A DNA stretch of 64,000 bases, from positions 749,001 through 813,000 of the forward strand of contig JAQFVV010006216.1 in the NCBI GenBank assembly GCA_028023455.1. Reading direction: 5' to 3'. The notes under the pieces are model-generated. The model saw nothing but the letters and a program-made list of their open reading frames with translations, was not told the origin of the DNA and searched no databases. The position numbers were made by a program, and so were the translations under genes. This document shows, piece by piece, positions 49,505-62,800 of this stretch. This stretch comes from Epiperipatus broadwayi. Taxonomy: Eukaryota; Onychophora; Udeonychophora; Euonychophora; Peripatidae. How positions within the stretch are numbered: the first letter of the stretch is position 1; every line of letters starts with the position of its first letter.

Positions 49505-50638
49505 CTATGTACATATTTAATTTCTTGGTAGGTTTTTATTAATCCAGTTAATGTGAAAATTTTAAATGATGGTAATAGAAATTTGACTTATATATTGAAA
49601 ATGAGTTTTGAGTTACTTTTGTTTAATTTTTTTTATTGTGGTAAATACTTGAAATTTGTAAATGATTGACCTTCTTCTGGTATTTGAGACTTCATTGAAT
49701 TTACAAGGAAAATGTTACTAATAAAAATCATTTGATTTTAAATTGAATTCAGTTGACTTCTTTTAATAAAATTTTTAATTTATTCTTATTTCATTCTTCA
49801 CTTAAAATTGGTGATTCCTTGATAAGTTAATAAACTATTTATTTCTTTTAGATTAAATATTTGAACATTCTTTTTTCATATTATCTTCTTGCATTTTATT
49901 AGAGTAGTAATAAGTAAAATAATATCTTTAATTTACTATTATGAAAGAAAAAGTTGAACATTTTTAGTATTCTATTTTTTTTGAGGATATATTGATAATT
50001 AGATTGCTCACATTTTAGAAACAATAATCAATCTTATTAAATTAAATAAAAGACTAATACTACCTTATAAAAGGAAAAAATATTAAAATTATTAAATATA
50101 AATGTAATGCATTTTTTGTTATAGAGCATTATTGTCAAAGCCAACTCCTATTTACAAAATTATACATTTAAGTTTGCGTGATCAAAAATACACACATTTG
50201 AAAAATATCTGATACCTTTTTTTATACTTATTATTATTTTTACATCTATTACACACATGTAGGTTTTTTGTACATGCATGTTCAAACATCTTTTTAAATT
50301 GCATTGCAAAAGATTTGTGAGAGGTAGAATCTTTAATAAATCATGATACCAAAAATCTAAAATTATGACAGTTTAATATATGTCATATAATAAGTAATAT
50401 CAACACAGAATTCATTAGATGACATTGTTAATGATTTTGTCAATGAAATTTTAAATTAGTTCTGATTTTTTAATTAAATATGGAGCATCAAATATTTTAT
50501 TTTAATTATAATGTTTCTAAGAAACTAAACTAAACTAAATTCTATTTGATGATTATTTTTGTTCATTTGATATAACTTTATTCAAATAATAGCCCATGTA
50601 TATTTATACTGTAATAGTCCAGGTTATCCACTAGAAGA
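49505..50638. other. AT-rich DNA, no gene seen
   Basis: No supported feature. Confidence 0.5.
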
Positions 50639-50690
50639 GGGTATGCATCTAACTATGATCAGACCCAGGGTCTTCAGTTAGGATGCTATA
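50639..50690 (-). pseudogene. tRNA-like 3' half fragment
   Basis: Minus strand reads CTGAAGACCCTGGGTCTGATC, cut here, a degenerate B-box region similar in position to the fragments at 22.2 and 59.8 kb. Confidence 0.3.
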
Positions 50691-50818
50691 AATAACATGA
50701 TAAAATAACTAACCAATGATTGTATTCATCTCCCATTGTAGCTCTTAGTTACTCATTAAATCTAGATAAAATTTAGGCTAGTTCTTCTATAAGTCACTCC
50801 CTTTCATATTCCATTACA

Positions 50819-50862
50819 CCGCAGTATTCGAACCCAGGGAGAATGTTGCCTTGCTCTCTTCA
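50819..50862 (-). pseudogene. tRNA-like 3' half with B box
   Basis: Minus strand AGAGCAAGGCAACATT then CTCCCTGGGTTCGAATACTG includes a nearly perfect B box. No acceptor 5' strand or A box at a proper distance. Confidence 0.4.
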
Positions 50863-50869
50863 GGAGTGA

Positions 50870-52660
50870 ATTTACTTTATGTAGCAACTAAATTTTTTAT
50901 TGGCTTCAGATACATCAAATCCTATTATTGTGTTATATTTTATAATAATATATGTGTGCATGTATATACTTAGTTAATTAAACTAATGAGGGAAGTGTAC
51001 GAATGAGTTTGACAAACTAAAAACCAATTTAATTTAAAATACATTAACATTTTTATTTATAGCAAAAAAAAATCTAAATTCTATTAACATAGCAAAAAAT
51101 GTGATAACATGTGTTCCATATGCACCTCTACCATATCAATGACTAAAATTATTTCCTATTCCACTCCCTATATACAAAGTCAATAAGATTAGCTAAAACA
51201 AAAAAAATAAAATAAAAAGAAAAATTATTATTTCTTTGTCATGATGATAATGGCAAAGCAAATAACTATTTACAAAAGTATAACACATTATGTCCAATAG
51301 CTCCATTATCCAATTTTTGTTGGAATGGTTTCATCTTCTTTTGAGAACTCCCCATTGTTTTATCTAGATACAAGTTCTCTAAAGTGAATAGAAAAAGATT
51401 TTCACACAAGAATATTAATCATTCATCCCAAATAAATGAAATATAACAATTATTAGTTAAACATAAACAAGGTAAAATCTGTCTTGTACTAGTGAGTGCA
51501 AATTAATATGGAAGAGCATCAAAAATTCTTACCTCATCCATATTATGTGATGATGATCAAATGCCAAATTACTATGAAGAGCATCAACCTAAATTTTTTT
51601 TACAAAACAAAAAACTTTTCTAGCTTAATAAACCTTTCCTCCATTCAACATTGCTTTTTATGGAATGGACTCTCCCGATTGCAAACACAATGAAACTCCC
51701 AGTGTGAGAATAATAAAAGTAGAATTTTACAAACACACACACACATATATATATATATATAATTCTGATTTTGTTCAAATCTTCTGATTAGAGTTTCTAA
51801 TTTAAACACTAGTGTCTTTCATGGATACAGTCCATTCTGATAATTCATCAATCATTTTCCAGATTCTACAGAAATGCTGGGACAAGATTGTTTCCATTTC
51901 AGATGTCACTCTCTTTTGGGCTTCACTTGAACACTTCACATTAGGTGGTAGGTGTTTTTAAGCATTATTTATATGAATGAGTTACATCACATTTTATGAC
52001 AATTAAGACAGCATCCCACTCTTATGGCACATTTATTTAGCCAATATACATTGTTTGGTAATTTATATTAAAAAAATTAAATTTCCTTCAGCTTATAGCA
52101 AAGAATAGTTTTACTTCATCATTTATCAGTATGTGCTGACTATATAATATTTTTTTTATTCCATTGCACAGTCTTCTGTCTTTGATTACCACTATAAAAT
52201 TATTTGTGCTAAAGTTCATTGATTTTTATCTTTTTAAATGTTGATGATGATGTGCTTCAACTTTCAACACTTTAAAATTTTATACAGAATAGGTAATATC
52301 TTCAAACACATCCATTTTATCTTTTGTTTTAATATTTGGTATTAAGCTATTTGCTGCTTGCGGTTGTTATGTCACTTGATAAAAATATGAAAGAGAATGG
52401 AAAATAAACTGGGTTTGTTTTTATACCAGAGCTTAACATCCATTGTTCAGCAAACTTGCATTTTCAATTTTCTTTTTTATTCCTGTAGATGCCTATTGTT
52501 ATGTGAATTAATTGTTGTTGTTGATGTTACAAAATAAAATTATGTAGTAAAATTCTATTCTCATTTTCCAACATTTGGTTGCTTAGATATTGACATGACA
52601 TCAGGTCATCACCACATCTAACAAGTTACCATCTTATATTGTGATGTTTACACATTAGCA
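50870..52660. other. AT-rich DNA, no gene seen
   Basis: A (CA)n(TA)n run at 51732-51763 is the only clear feature. The open frame at 51496-51693 shows no recognised similarity. Confidence 0.5.
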
Positions 52661-52668
52661 GACAAGTT

Positions 52669-52676
52669 ATTATTGG

Positions 52677-52740
<64 letters not shown>

Positions 52741-52748
52741 CCAATAAT
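52669..52748. repeat. 80-bp perfect palindrome centred on (TA)n
   Basis: ATTATTGGTATATA...TATATACCAATAAT, with internal GTATA/TATAC symmetry, mirrored around 52708.5. Confidence 0.93.
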
Positions 52749-52984
52749 ATATATATATATATATATATATGAAAGGTTACTAAGATTAAGCTTTTATTTT
52801 CCATTAAAAAAGCATTTACTTCACTTCATTTCAACATTATTTTGGTCTGGTAGTTATTAAAACAAACTTCAAGTATTTATGTGTATGTTGCATATAGAAA
52901 AATGATATCATGTACCTATCAATATCAATAATTATGCACTTTTAACACTCATTAAAGAAGTTATATTTAATAATAATTTATTTA

Positions 52985-53940
52985 AAGCTTAGCACTTTCA
53001 AAGCTCCATGGCTTTATACTCATATCTGTGTGCAGTTGATAGTGATGAGGGGAGTATTCAAATTTATGTTAATTAGTTAGATGTTTCAGTATTTTATTTA
53101 AAATATTGTTTGAATTAGTTTGTCCATCTTTTTGAAATGGTGAAACATGTGTCTTTTTTATTAATTGATTGGGTGTCATTATTTATGAATTATGCCTCCT
53201 TTATTTTGTGACTATGGTCGTTTCTCTCTCTGCAGACTATTCTGGTGTTTGTGGGTTCAAATCTGTGTCCAGTAGTATTTTCATGTTCCAAGAATGCTTA
53301 TGTAGGTTCCTTGTTATTCAGTGCCCTTTTATACATATATATGTGCTGGGATGCTCTGTTTGTAATGATAGTTTTTTGTCTCCCCATAATATGTGGCTCT
53401 GCATCTGGCCTGAAGGCATTGTATTTGGTACACCCCTTGAGATGTTAATTTGGGATCAAGTTTATCTTTTGAATTGTTTATTAGTCTATTGGTATTGGCT
53501 GAAGTGCGGAAACCAATAATAAATTCTTTTGATAATGTTTTAGCTAAATGTTTGGCAATGTTGGGTATATATAGTATAGTTATTTGTGGTTTATTATCTC
53601 TGATTCTGCCTTGCTGGTTTATTTTTGCTTGGAACTGTGCTATTATTTTAGTTATGTGTCTATATTTATAGCCAACAGATATTAGTTCTTTGATGTATTT
53701 TAATATGTTATCTCTTTTGTCTGAATTACATTTACACAGGTAATTATTTCTATGTAGACATGCATTCAATCCAGCATATTTATGTGAGTTGGGAACTATT
53801 GCACTCTGATTCATGTATCCTCTAATTTTTAGGGGTTTGATGGTCATGTGGTACATTAATTGTTTATCTTCTCTTTGTATGTCTAGGTCAAGTATTTTAG
53901 ATGATGTTGATCATTTTCCCATGTGGTATTTAGTGTAAGT
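52985..53940 (-). mobile_element. Penelope-like element family C, 5'-truncated copy
   Basis: Minus-strand PLE 3' portion: end of the RT (LDIQREDKQLMYHMTIKPLK region near 53890-53800), linker, GIY-YIG endonuclease and 3' untranslated part. The untranslated stretch AGCACTTTCAA near 52993 also occurs in the boxed fragment at 23.2 kb. Plus-strand frames in 53169-53671 are antisense shadows. Confidence 0.8.
53165..53930 (-). pseudogene. PLE family C RT end and GIY-YIG endonuclease
   Basis: The open segment 53856-53329 (175 codons) has the PLE post-RT region (INQQGRIRDNKPQITILYIP), the FRTSANTNRLINNSKDK linker, GVYQIQC at 141-147, and YYGETKNY at 156-163: a GIY-YIG core. After the segment stops at 53329, the same reading continues with further stops to about 53165 and ends in a KIKEA-type helix as in the 23-kb and 57-kb fragments. 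Dead copy. Confidence 0.85.
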
Positions 53941-53944
53941 TTAG

Positions 53945-55050
53945 TCATGTATTTATTTTCATGTATTTATTTTGTTTTTAATATAAAGAAATTTATATTT
54001 AATATTTTACTTTGATTACATCTATATTTGATATTGCAATATGAGCCTCGATTGCTTAGGATTGGATAGATTTAAATATGATTGTGCCATTCTTTTATAA
54101 ATCTTTTGCTGAATAGTCCTCACATTACCTAATTAAGTACCTAACACTTAAAAATCATTATATTTGTGGTAAGTTTATGTCCTATTAGAATATATTATTA
54201 TACACTTTTGAAAAAATTTATTTAAATAAATAATTATATTAAATATTTAAGGTTTATTTTATTAATTATAAAAAGTTTGTTCAATTTATTATTATGACAA
54301 TACCAGAGAAAGCAAATAAATAAATTTTACTTTCTAAATATAACAATATATATAAATATTTTCCAATTACTTGATTTAAACAATTTTTCAAGTTCCTGAA
54401 ACAATTATTATCAATAAAGACAATAATTGGGTGACAATTTTAGTAGTCAACGTTTTCTATAAATAAATGGTGGAAATAATTATGATTAACCATTTACAAG
54501 TTTTTCGGAAAGTAAATTTAGAATGCTCATACTTTTATAAATATTCAATCATATCAAATTGATTAGGATGCCATATTTAGAATGTTCTTAAGGGTTTCGT
54601 AAAATTGTTTCATTTGACTTATTCACATTATTTCTTTGAACGCATTATTAAAATAGATATCTCACAAAAGATGTCTCTTTAAAATATTTTTATTAAAATA
54701 ATTTATTAATCTGTTATTAATTTTAAATATTATTTTAAAATTCTATTTAAAATTGTAATTATTAATGTAATATATGACTGTTCTCTTTTACACACAATAT
54801 ATTTGTTTATATATATGCCAAGACGTTTCAAAAAACAATGTGTTTAAAGTAAAATATATATGGTTGTTAATCTATTCTTAATATTTAAAATGTTATATAT
54901 ACTTTCATTTCATAAATTTCTTAAATTAAGTTATACATATAATTCTTATATTAAAATAATTACTTTTATTATATTTTTTCACAGCCTCACATATTTTTAA
55001 AAGGTATGTAAAATCTTACAAACAGTGTTTGAAGTAATCATGCTTCATGA
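53945..55050. other. AT-rich DNA, no gene seen
   Basis: No supported feature. Confidence 0.5.
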
Positions 55051-55054
55051 CCAT

Positions 55055-55059
55055 TTCAT

Positions 55060-55097
<38 letters not shown>

Positions 55098-55102
55098 ATG
55101 AA
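55055..55102. repeat. 48-bp palindrome centred on (TA)n
   Basis: TTCATTACATATA...TATATGTAATGAA, perfect mirror, followed by another (AT)n run to 55127. Confidence 0.9.
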
Positions 55103-55359
55103 TATATATATATATATATATATATAAACATCAAATTATACAGTATTAAAAATGTGTACATTTGTGAACGATAAATCCAATTCTCAAACCTATCTATATT
55201 AATCATAAAGAAATCTGCTTATAGCAAAAAAATAAAACCACAAAGCAGACCAGATGATGATAATTTATTAGGGAAAATTGTCAAGTTATGTTTTCAATAT
55301 AATTTTATTTGAATTAGTTTACAATTAAATTCAAATGGTAGAATTAATTTCTACATTTT

Positions 55360-56180
55360 TGCTTATTTGACATTTTTCTTATTAAAGAAATATTGTTTGG
55401 TTAGCTTTCTATATACGATCTTGAAAGCCAGGTGAAAATGCATTCAGTTTTTATCTATATACAGGTTTCTTTGCTACTACAGAACATTATAGTAATATGC
55501 CTAGCACTTAGAAGTTGAAGTTTACCATTCTCATTATTGGATACTATTTAACACTGTGTAATTTGATCTTTGTATATGTATATGCATTTGATTATATGCC
55601 ATTTTGAATAAATCTCTGTTAATATCTCTATTAAATTGATATTCATCCTGTAACACAAATTGTTGTTTGACCTACTTTCCATATAACATATTGGAAGCCA
55701 GACAGATATGAATTTTTTTCTTTCTATTAAAGGCTATAACATTAATATATCCAGCATTTGAAGGTTGAGCTGCTTTATCACTCACACTATTGCATATTAT
55801 TTTTCCTTTAATAATTTAATACTTATATATTTTATATCTGAATATTATTTAAAAGATTATTAAAGTAAGTAGAAATTAGCATTACTTCATAAATCTAATG
55901 ATAATCTGGTTTGTATAAAATTATATTAATATCTATACTAAATTAACATTTGACCTGTTAAATTATCATTGCTTAGGTAATTTTCCTTAATAAAATCCTG
56001 GAAGTCAGATTGAAGTGAAATTCATTTTTTATCTGTAAATAGACCTCTTTACTACTAGAAGGTATTGCTTTAATATAGCTTGTATTTGATTGTTGAAATT
56101 TATCACTCATATTATTATTATATATACCTTATATTGTTGAAATTTATCACTCATATTATTATCATATATACCTTGTACAA
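55360..56180. repeat. Three degenerate tandem repeats, 270-307 bp period
   Basis: Blocks of the form GAAAGCCAGG / GGAAGCCAGAC / GGAAGTCAGATTG occur at about 55421, 55691 and 55999. Each is followed by TTTTTATCTAT/TTTCTTTCTATT/TTTTTATCTGT, by CTACTA and ATTATAG/ATTAATAT/TTTAATAT, and by TTGAAGTTTACCATTCTCAT-like sequence. Old, diverged units. Confidence 0.65.
56090..56176. repeat. Recent 42-bp tandem duplication
   Basis: ATTGTTGAAATTTATCACTC followed by ATATTATTATTATATATACCTT occurs twice with one difference. Confidence 0.85.
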
Positions 56181-57255
56181 GTATATTTGTGTTTAGGCAT
56201 TAAATTGGACAGGATTCATGCACTTTTATAACACAAATACACAATAAAAAAGAGAAAGCAGCATAATATATTTTCAGACATTAAAGTATTTTAATGGATA
56301 ATTAATTTAATTGATTAAAAAATAATAATACACCATTGATAACAATGATCCTATTATTATAATTTCTACATGTAAATAATATTGCTATATAAACTTTAAT
56401 TAACAGAAATTAGTTCCAGTAGCAATTATAATTTGGTAGCTTTTTATTTTATTTCTCCCTGACCCAAATGAATAAGAAAAACACTTCTGCTCACATATAA
56501 ATTATTAATTTAAAAAGAAATTGTTATAATCTCATATGCATTCACACACATCACGTACATATTCCAACAAAAAAAGTTAAGAAAATCAATAATAACATTT
56601 TTCTTCATTGAACTGCTTTATTATTTTCATACCTATGTAAGCATAAATGTAATCAAATATTATAAAATTGCTGTATGAAAATGATAGATAGAAAATATGT
56701 TAATGTTCCTTTATAATTTACAAATAACATTACAGATTTGAAATGTTTCTTTAATTAATTAGTATCTTTTTAAAAATATTTATTCCAATGAAACATTTTA
56801 AGCATAGAAAATTATCAGTGCAAAACCCCAATAAAAAAACTATTTTTCACTCTGTTTATTTGTGTAATTTTTGGACAAAAAAATTTTTTTTTAAGTATTT
56901 CACTGAAACTTTCTTTATACTTGTACATTTTTTATTTATTTCTAGAGTATTCCAACGTTTTTGAAATATATCACTTTAAATTTAATGAAGGTTTATAAAT
57001 ATCAGGTTTGAATATTTTATTCCAAACAAACATGGGACCTTGAATTTTAAAATAATCAATCTGTAAGTTAAGTAAACTTTATTGGTATTCCTATTTTGTT
57101 TAAAAAGAGTTATAGCGATGTTTATTATTCAATAATGAACTGTTTTACTGTTTGGTATGTTTTCTTTTAAATTAGGTAACCATTTCCCAAGTGACAAATT
57201 TTATAAGCATATTTTTATAAAAACAAAAATAATAATGTTTTTTTTTCCATGAGAG
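56181..57255. other. AT-rich DNA, no gene seen
   Basis: No supported feature. Confidence 0.5.
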
Positions 57256-57261
57256 TATATA

Positions 57262-57740
57262 TATAATTATAATTAAAATAATAAATTTAACGCTTTACAA
57301 ACTATTACAAACAATCCTAAAAAGTAAAAATAATGGTGATTTAATGTCTCCTTCAGTTTTCTTTGATCATGAAAAATCATGTAAATATAAATTTAAATTT
57401 AATTTTGAAAATGTTAAAATTCTTCATGAAGAGAGAAACCATAATAAAAGAAAAATTAAAGAGGCAATTTTTATAAACAGGAATAAAATGCATTTAATAA
57501 ATCGACAAAAATACGTGATACGTGGGATTTGAATTGATCTCGTTTGCTTTCGCCTTTTTTTTTTTTTTAGTTTTTTTAATTTAATGGCAGTTGAGCCAGG
57601 TTTAAGAAATTAACCGAAAGTTGCGGATTTAATGATTGTTTGTAATAGTATTGTAAACCGTTAAATTTATTATTTTAATTATAATTACAATTTTGTTTTT
57701 AATTAACGGACATTTTATTTGTTTTACATATATATATAAC
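57262..57740 (+). mobile_element. PLE 3' fragment (family D) with 52-bp inverted ends
   Basis: Left arm 57262-57318 and right arm 57634-57685 are inverted repeats (TTTACAAACTATTACAAACA versus the mirror of TGTTTGTAATAGTATTGTAA). A tail (ATTACAATTTTGTTTTTAAT, then TTAACGGACATTTTATTT) follows to about 57736. The same arms, loop and tail, without the coding insert, occur at 26008-26138. Confidence 0.82.
57344..57532 (+). pseudogene. GIY-YIG endonuclease C-terminal fragment
   Basis: 62 codons: FDHEKSCKYKFKFNFENVKI, then LHEERNHNKRKIKEAIFINR. The KILxEExNxxKRKIKEAIFI segment is the helix that closes the PLE endonuclease (compare KERQNMKRKVKEACFI at 23 kb). The GIY and YIG strands are missing. The start Met is probably incidental. 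Confidence 0.75.
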
Positions 57741-57744
57741 CATA

Positions 57745-58468
57745 TATATATATATATACATGCGCGTGTGTACATATATATATCAAATATAATTTTATAT
57801 ATAATAAAACAAAACTAAACTTAACCTTATAAAATTTAATATATTAATTACATAAATATAGTCACGCAACAAACAGATTATATTGTGTTAGTTATGGGTG
57901 TTAAAATTAGCATTATATGGTTAATGAAAACATAATTAATTAGAATCTTAAAATAAACTTAAAATGATTTTAAAAATTAGAAAGATTATATTTTCAAATT
58001 GTTGAAAACTATCCTTATTTTTCAATTAAAAAAAATAATTTTTGAACCAATAGAAAAACATTGTAATTGACAAATTGCTTTAAAAACATTAGTAATTATT
58101 TTTTAAATTAGTGGTTATTCCAGAAAATAATAGAAAGTTATAAAAACGAGATATAATTAAAATTGAGATTTTCTGTTTCTGAAATTGTAAGTGTACGTAT
58201 CGATCTCCATCATCATAGTAATGTGGGAACAAAATTTGGAATGCTTGTCTTCTCATGTGAGAAAGAAAATATAAAAATTTTTAAAAACATTCAGACTTCA
58301 ATATTACTTTTATAAATCTTGGATAAACTTATTATCAAATAAATTAATAATAATTTACAAAGTTTAAATATTAATTCATTTATGGAAAGAAATGTATTTA
58401 TTTAGTTATGTAAAATATATATTCATTCATTTGTATAAAGAGATGTATTCATTTGTGTATATATATAC

Positions 58469-58505
<37 letters not shown>

Positions 58506-59810
58506 ATGGCAGTTTCATTTTTCTATACGATTATAGCTAATTCTATTTATAACATATACACATCAGTGTGAATAAATATTTCTTTATTTTCATTATTTAC
58601 AGTCGTATAAATATTATTGATCAAATTATTGCTAGCCCAGCCTACAACCGATGTTCTGATTGCAATATAATTTATTTAGTTCTTCATCTTTATATAACTT
58701 ATGTTAGTTTTAGTATTATACAATAAGTGGCATAGTGATGGTAAAAAAAATATCCTGCTATAACTGCAATATGTAAAGAAAAGTGATGTGATGGAGTCAT
58801 GTGATATTTTTTTGTTTGTCTATTTTTTTGACAATACCTTTAAAAATTGTTAAGCATAGAATTAACTTTTTGAAATAATATATTTATTATGAGAAAATAG
58901 CTTTAAGTATTTTATAAATTGGACAGTTTTTTTAATCATTTTATATTTTATTTATTTATTTTCTTTTAATTACCTTTAAAGTGGAATAGGCAAGAAGTAA
59001 CTAGAAATTCATTTAACAATCAATAATATCCTATCTAGCACAAATGTTTGTGGGCTATCTACTAGAAATATTATTAATATCACTTCAGAAGTAATGAAAA
59101 GTTTCAAAGTTCATTAAGCATAACAATAAACTGAAAATTAACAGACTAATAGTTACAAAAGTATAATTGGTTTACTGCTCAGGAGTTTGTTAGAAGTTTA
59201 CTTATTAAAAATAACAGAGGTAAAGCGATGATTCTATGGACTTTAATTTCCAGAGTTCATTGCATCAAACTATGTATTGTACTACTAATCATGATTTCAC
59301 TAAAAGATTTTCACAGAAGTCATTATATTTTATGAAGGCTTTAATTAGATGGTGTTTTTTTAAGTGTTGTGATCATTTATAAAATCTCCTTACATTATTT
59401 TAAAATTTTTATTTTAATTCATGGTTTATCTGTTGCCAATTTTGTTATATTGCTATAATGTGTACAGGGATTAGTATAAAAGAGCATCTTTATCTATGGC
59501 ATTGGTATTCTTGTCTAAGATTATTATTTTTTTATTTACTTAGAGATTTTTCAAGTTTAATTTTTCTTTTATTTTGTGAAATATTGCATGCTACTGTTAT
59601 CTGGAGTTGCATAATATATTGTAAGCTTTAGCATAATTATTTACTTCTTGAAAAACAATAATATTTTCAGCATTCTATACTATGCTAAAGAAAAAAAAAT
59701 TCTACACTTTTATTTTAGATAAATTTTATTTCTTTAGAAAACTCAGTTTGTGTTTAGATTTTTTTATATAAATTTCCCCTTTTTAAAAATCTTTTTTTTT
59801 TCATATGTCA
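57745..59810. other. AT-rich DNA with (TA)n(TG)n run
   Basis: (TA)n(TG)n at 58458-58504 and short TA runs near 57726-57780. No gene supported. Confidence 0.5.
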
Positions 59811-59813
59811 AAT

Positions 59814-59884
59814 GCGTTGACCAGGATGCGAACCCAGGTCAGTTACTTTGATGACATCTATGCTGACCACTAGGCCACCGATGC
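59814..59884 (-). pseudogene. tRNA-like gene or pseudogene, 71 bp
   Basis: Minus strand GCATCGG, TG, then a good A box (TGGCCTAGTGG) and B box (GGTTCGCATCC), ending TCAACGC. The T stem pairs fully with two wobbles and the acceptor stem pairs in five of seven positions. The D and anticodon stems pair poorly. The anticodon would be CAT or is unreadable. Best seen as a tRNA pseudogene or SINE head. Confidence 0.5.
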
Positions 59885-59889
59885 TTGAA

Positions 59890-62800
59890 ATCTTTTAACA
59901 GAATATTTTTCATGATTTGGTAAGAAAGTTAACTGTTTTAATAAAAATGTTTTAACTTTTTTACGGACATTCATGTTCAATATTCAATATATTTCAAGTT
60001 ACATTTTTATATTGCATACATAATAACAAATTTATATTTAAAATTAGTTTATATTTTTGTTTATTTATTACTTAGTGTGGGAGATAAATACCTTATAATT
60101 TATTTGCATAACTATTTTATTGCATTTCAGTTGTTGTCATGAATGTTATTTTTTTTATCAGTGAACAGTTCATGAGATACAATGACAAGAAAAAATCAAA
60201 TTCAGGTTTTTATTCATTATTTAAAATAAAATTATGAAGTAACTTAAGGCTTTGTTTTTCTAATATAATTGATTGACAGGATCAGATTGATTGTAAATGC
60301 CTGAGTATGGTGCATTTACAAATTAAAAGCATTTGTTTCTAAACATTTTTTATAATCGGCAATAAAAAATAGTTACAAGTTGCTTTCTTTTGTATTTTTG
60401 AAAATAACTAAGATAATTATCACAATAGATCAACAATTGACTAATTAAATTCTTTATTAAAAAAGAATAGTAACCTATAATAATATTTTACTCTATCAGA
60501 TATGCAAATGAATTATAATGTTTAATTTTTGAATGAATTAATTTGCTGTATTTGTCTATAAAAACCAATTCTCTTATTGAAATATTAAAAGTAGTGCGGC
60601 AGATAAGTAATTGTTTTGTTTTTTTATTTATGTATTTAATTTATTTAATTTATATATTTCTTCTTGTTTCTGTATATGAAAACAACTATCATTTATATTT
60701 GAAATTTTTCAAAGATATAAGGGCTAACTGCAAAAATTCAATAAGAAGTGCTCAAGAAAAAGTATTTCAAATTTCTTTTAAATAAAATGTTGCTATATCA
60801 AAGATTTCACTGAATGAATACTCTAGAAAAAATTTTACACAACTGACTTAAATCAAATTTTTATTTATTTCAAATTTCCATTCAGATGCATGTTAACTAT
60901 TAAGAACAGCATGAAAATGTTTTTTTTAAAACTAAAATAAACAATATGATATTTAATAAAAGAAAAGTAGAGAATATTATTAAGTAAAATTCTTGGATGA
61001 GAAAACAGACATCATTGAAAAAATTAACTGTGATAGAGCTGGACTGAATTTGTTGTTAGAAAATATGGCACTATATAGATAGTTGAAGTTAGAAACTATA
61101 TCCCAATAGATTTTGAAAGAACTAGAAAGAATCCATGTATAAAAAGAGTAGATAAAATAATGAACATTTCTTTAGAATTTTTAGCATTAACCTTTAAGCC
61201 TAGATTCTTGTTGAAGCAGACAACCTGATACTCAGATCGAGCTTCCCAGCCCACTCAGAATCTCCCACCACTAAACCATATTTAAACTCCATCCTTATCC
61301 ATATATACGTATTTACTAATACATATTTTTTCTTCTTGCTTAACCATTAAAATAACTGATATAGATATATAGATATCTTGATGTAAATAATTTTAATATA
61401 CAAATATTTAATGTTATTTTAATTTGTATACATGCATAATGGATATGTACACTACTATTGGTGGGGGTAGATTACTTTTAAAATCATAATTTCAAATAAA
61501 AATATATATTATTAATGTATATTTTAAAATTATATATAATTTATTTATTTTAATCATGGTGGTCAGAAAATGATGCAATTCTTCTAAGAAGTTTCTCGAA
61601 CACAATTAAGACAATTGACTGGAAACCCATTATTCTGAATTAAAATGTTATAATTTATAACAGTAAAGTAAGAATCCATTAGTGGAAATTTTATCCACTT
61701 CAAATTTGTTTTAAAATCATAAGACTATATTTTAAAACAGTCGTTCAAGAAATTTGTAACAGGATTGCATTGTTTTCAAAACTTACCAAAACAAAAGATG
61801 CATCCAGTCAGCAGATTCCAGATCTACTAAATGCACAAAGTGCCTCAAGTCTAGAAGCTAAGTGCTTTTCAACATCATCAGAAAAATGGTATAAATACTG
61901 CTAGATTTGAATCCATAAAGAAGAGCACAATAGGTAAAACAGCAATGGCAGATTTAATCTATGCTTGTGGTTTTATTAATACAATGTGTAATGAGTAGAG
62001 GAAAATTCACCTTTCTCTCCATTCAAACATGCTTTTTCCCATAATCATAACTCCAGATCCATACCTATGAACTTTTCAAATGCTTAGAGACTGAAAAAGT
62101 AAATGCTACCTGCTTGACTGACTCAAATCTAGATCTAGTTCATCAATCTCAATGGTCACTAAAACATCAAGGACCACCACTGTGTTTATCAAGGTAAAAA
62201 GAACTTTAGCTGTTGCCTAATGTACAAATCTCTTAAACTCAGCCTTCTGTAATAATAACCCTGACATTCTATTAGATAATTAATATTATGTAAAATGATT
62301 TATAATTTACTTACCTCTAGTTTGTTCATAACTCTATATAACTTTAATTTCTTTTTTATCAGTAAGCCTCTTTTAAATCTGCTTTCTTTCACTTTTATCT
62401 GACAATAATCTTTTAACTTTTATTATTGTATTTTATATATGTGTATTTTTAAAGATACCAATAATCCCTCAAATTCACTAGTATGTAATTTCTCTTTTAT
62501 TTTTCCTTCCCTACTTTATGGGATGATTAGATTAAGTTTAATTAAAAACAAGTCTTAGCAAATGCTCGCGAATTTGGGAAAAACAAAGTAATTATCTCTT
62601 AAGGTTATTTTATAAAAACAGAGCAGAAATCTGTTTTTCTAATAAATGTTTTTTTTATTTTTAAATAATAATGTGCTAATTCTAAAATGTCAAATTTATT
62701 ATGTGTAAGTAAATCTATTTATTCTCCAATTCATCACCACCACCCTATTTGTGTATGTATAATTAAATTTATATTAATGACAGCATTTACAACCGAAGTT

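Noticed and set aside
53169-53671. Plus-strand frames of up to 116 codons with hydrophobic stretches
   Set aside because: They lie antisense to the family C PLE endonuclease, which has clear motifs on the minus strand.
60543-60785. 80-codon hydrophobic open frame
   Set aside because: AT-driven composition, no motif, no splice or promoter context.
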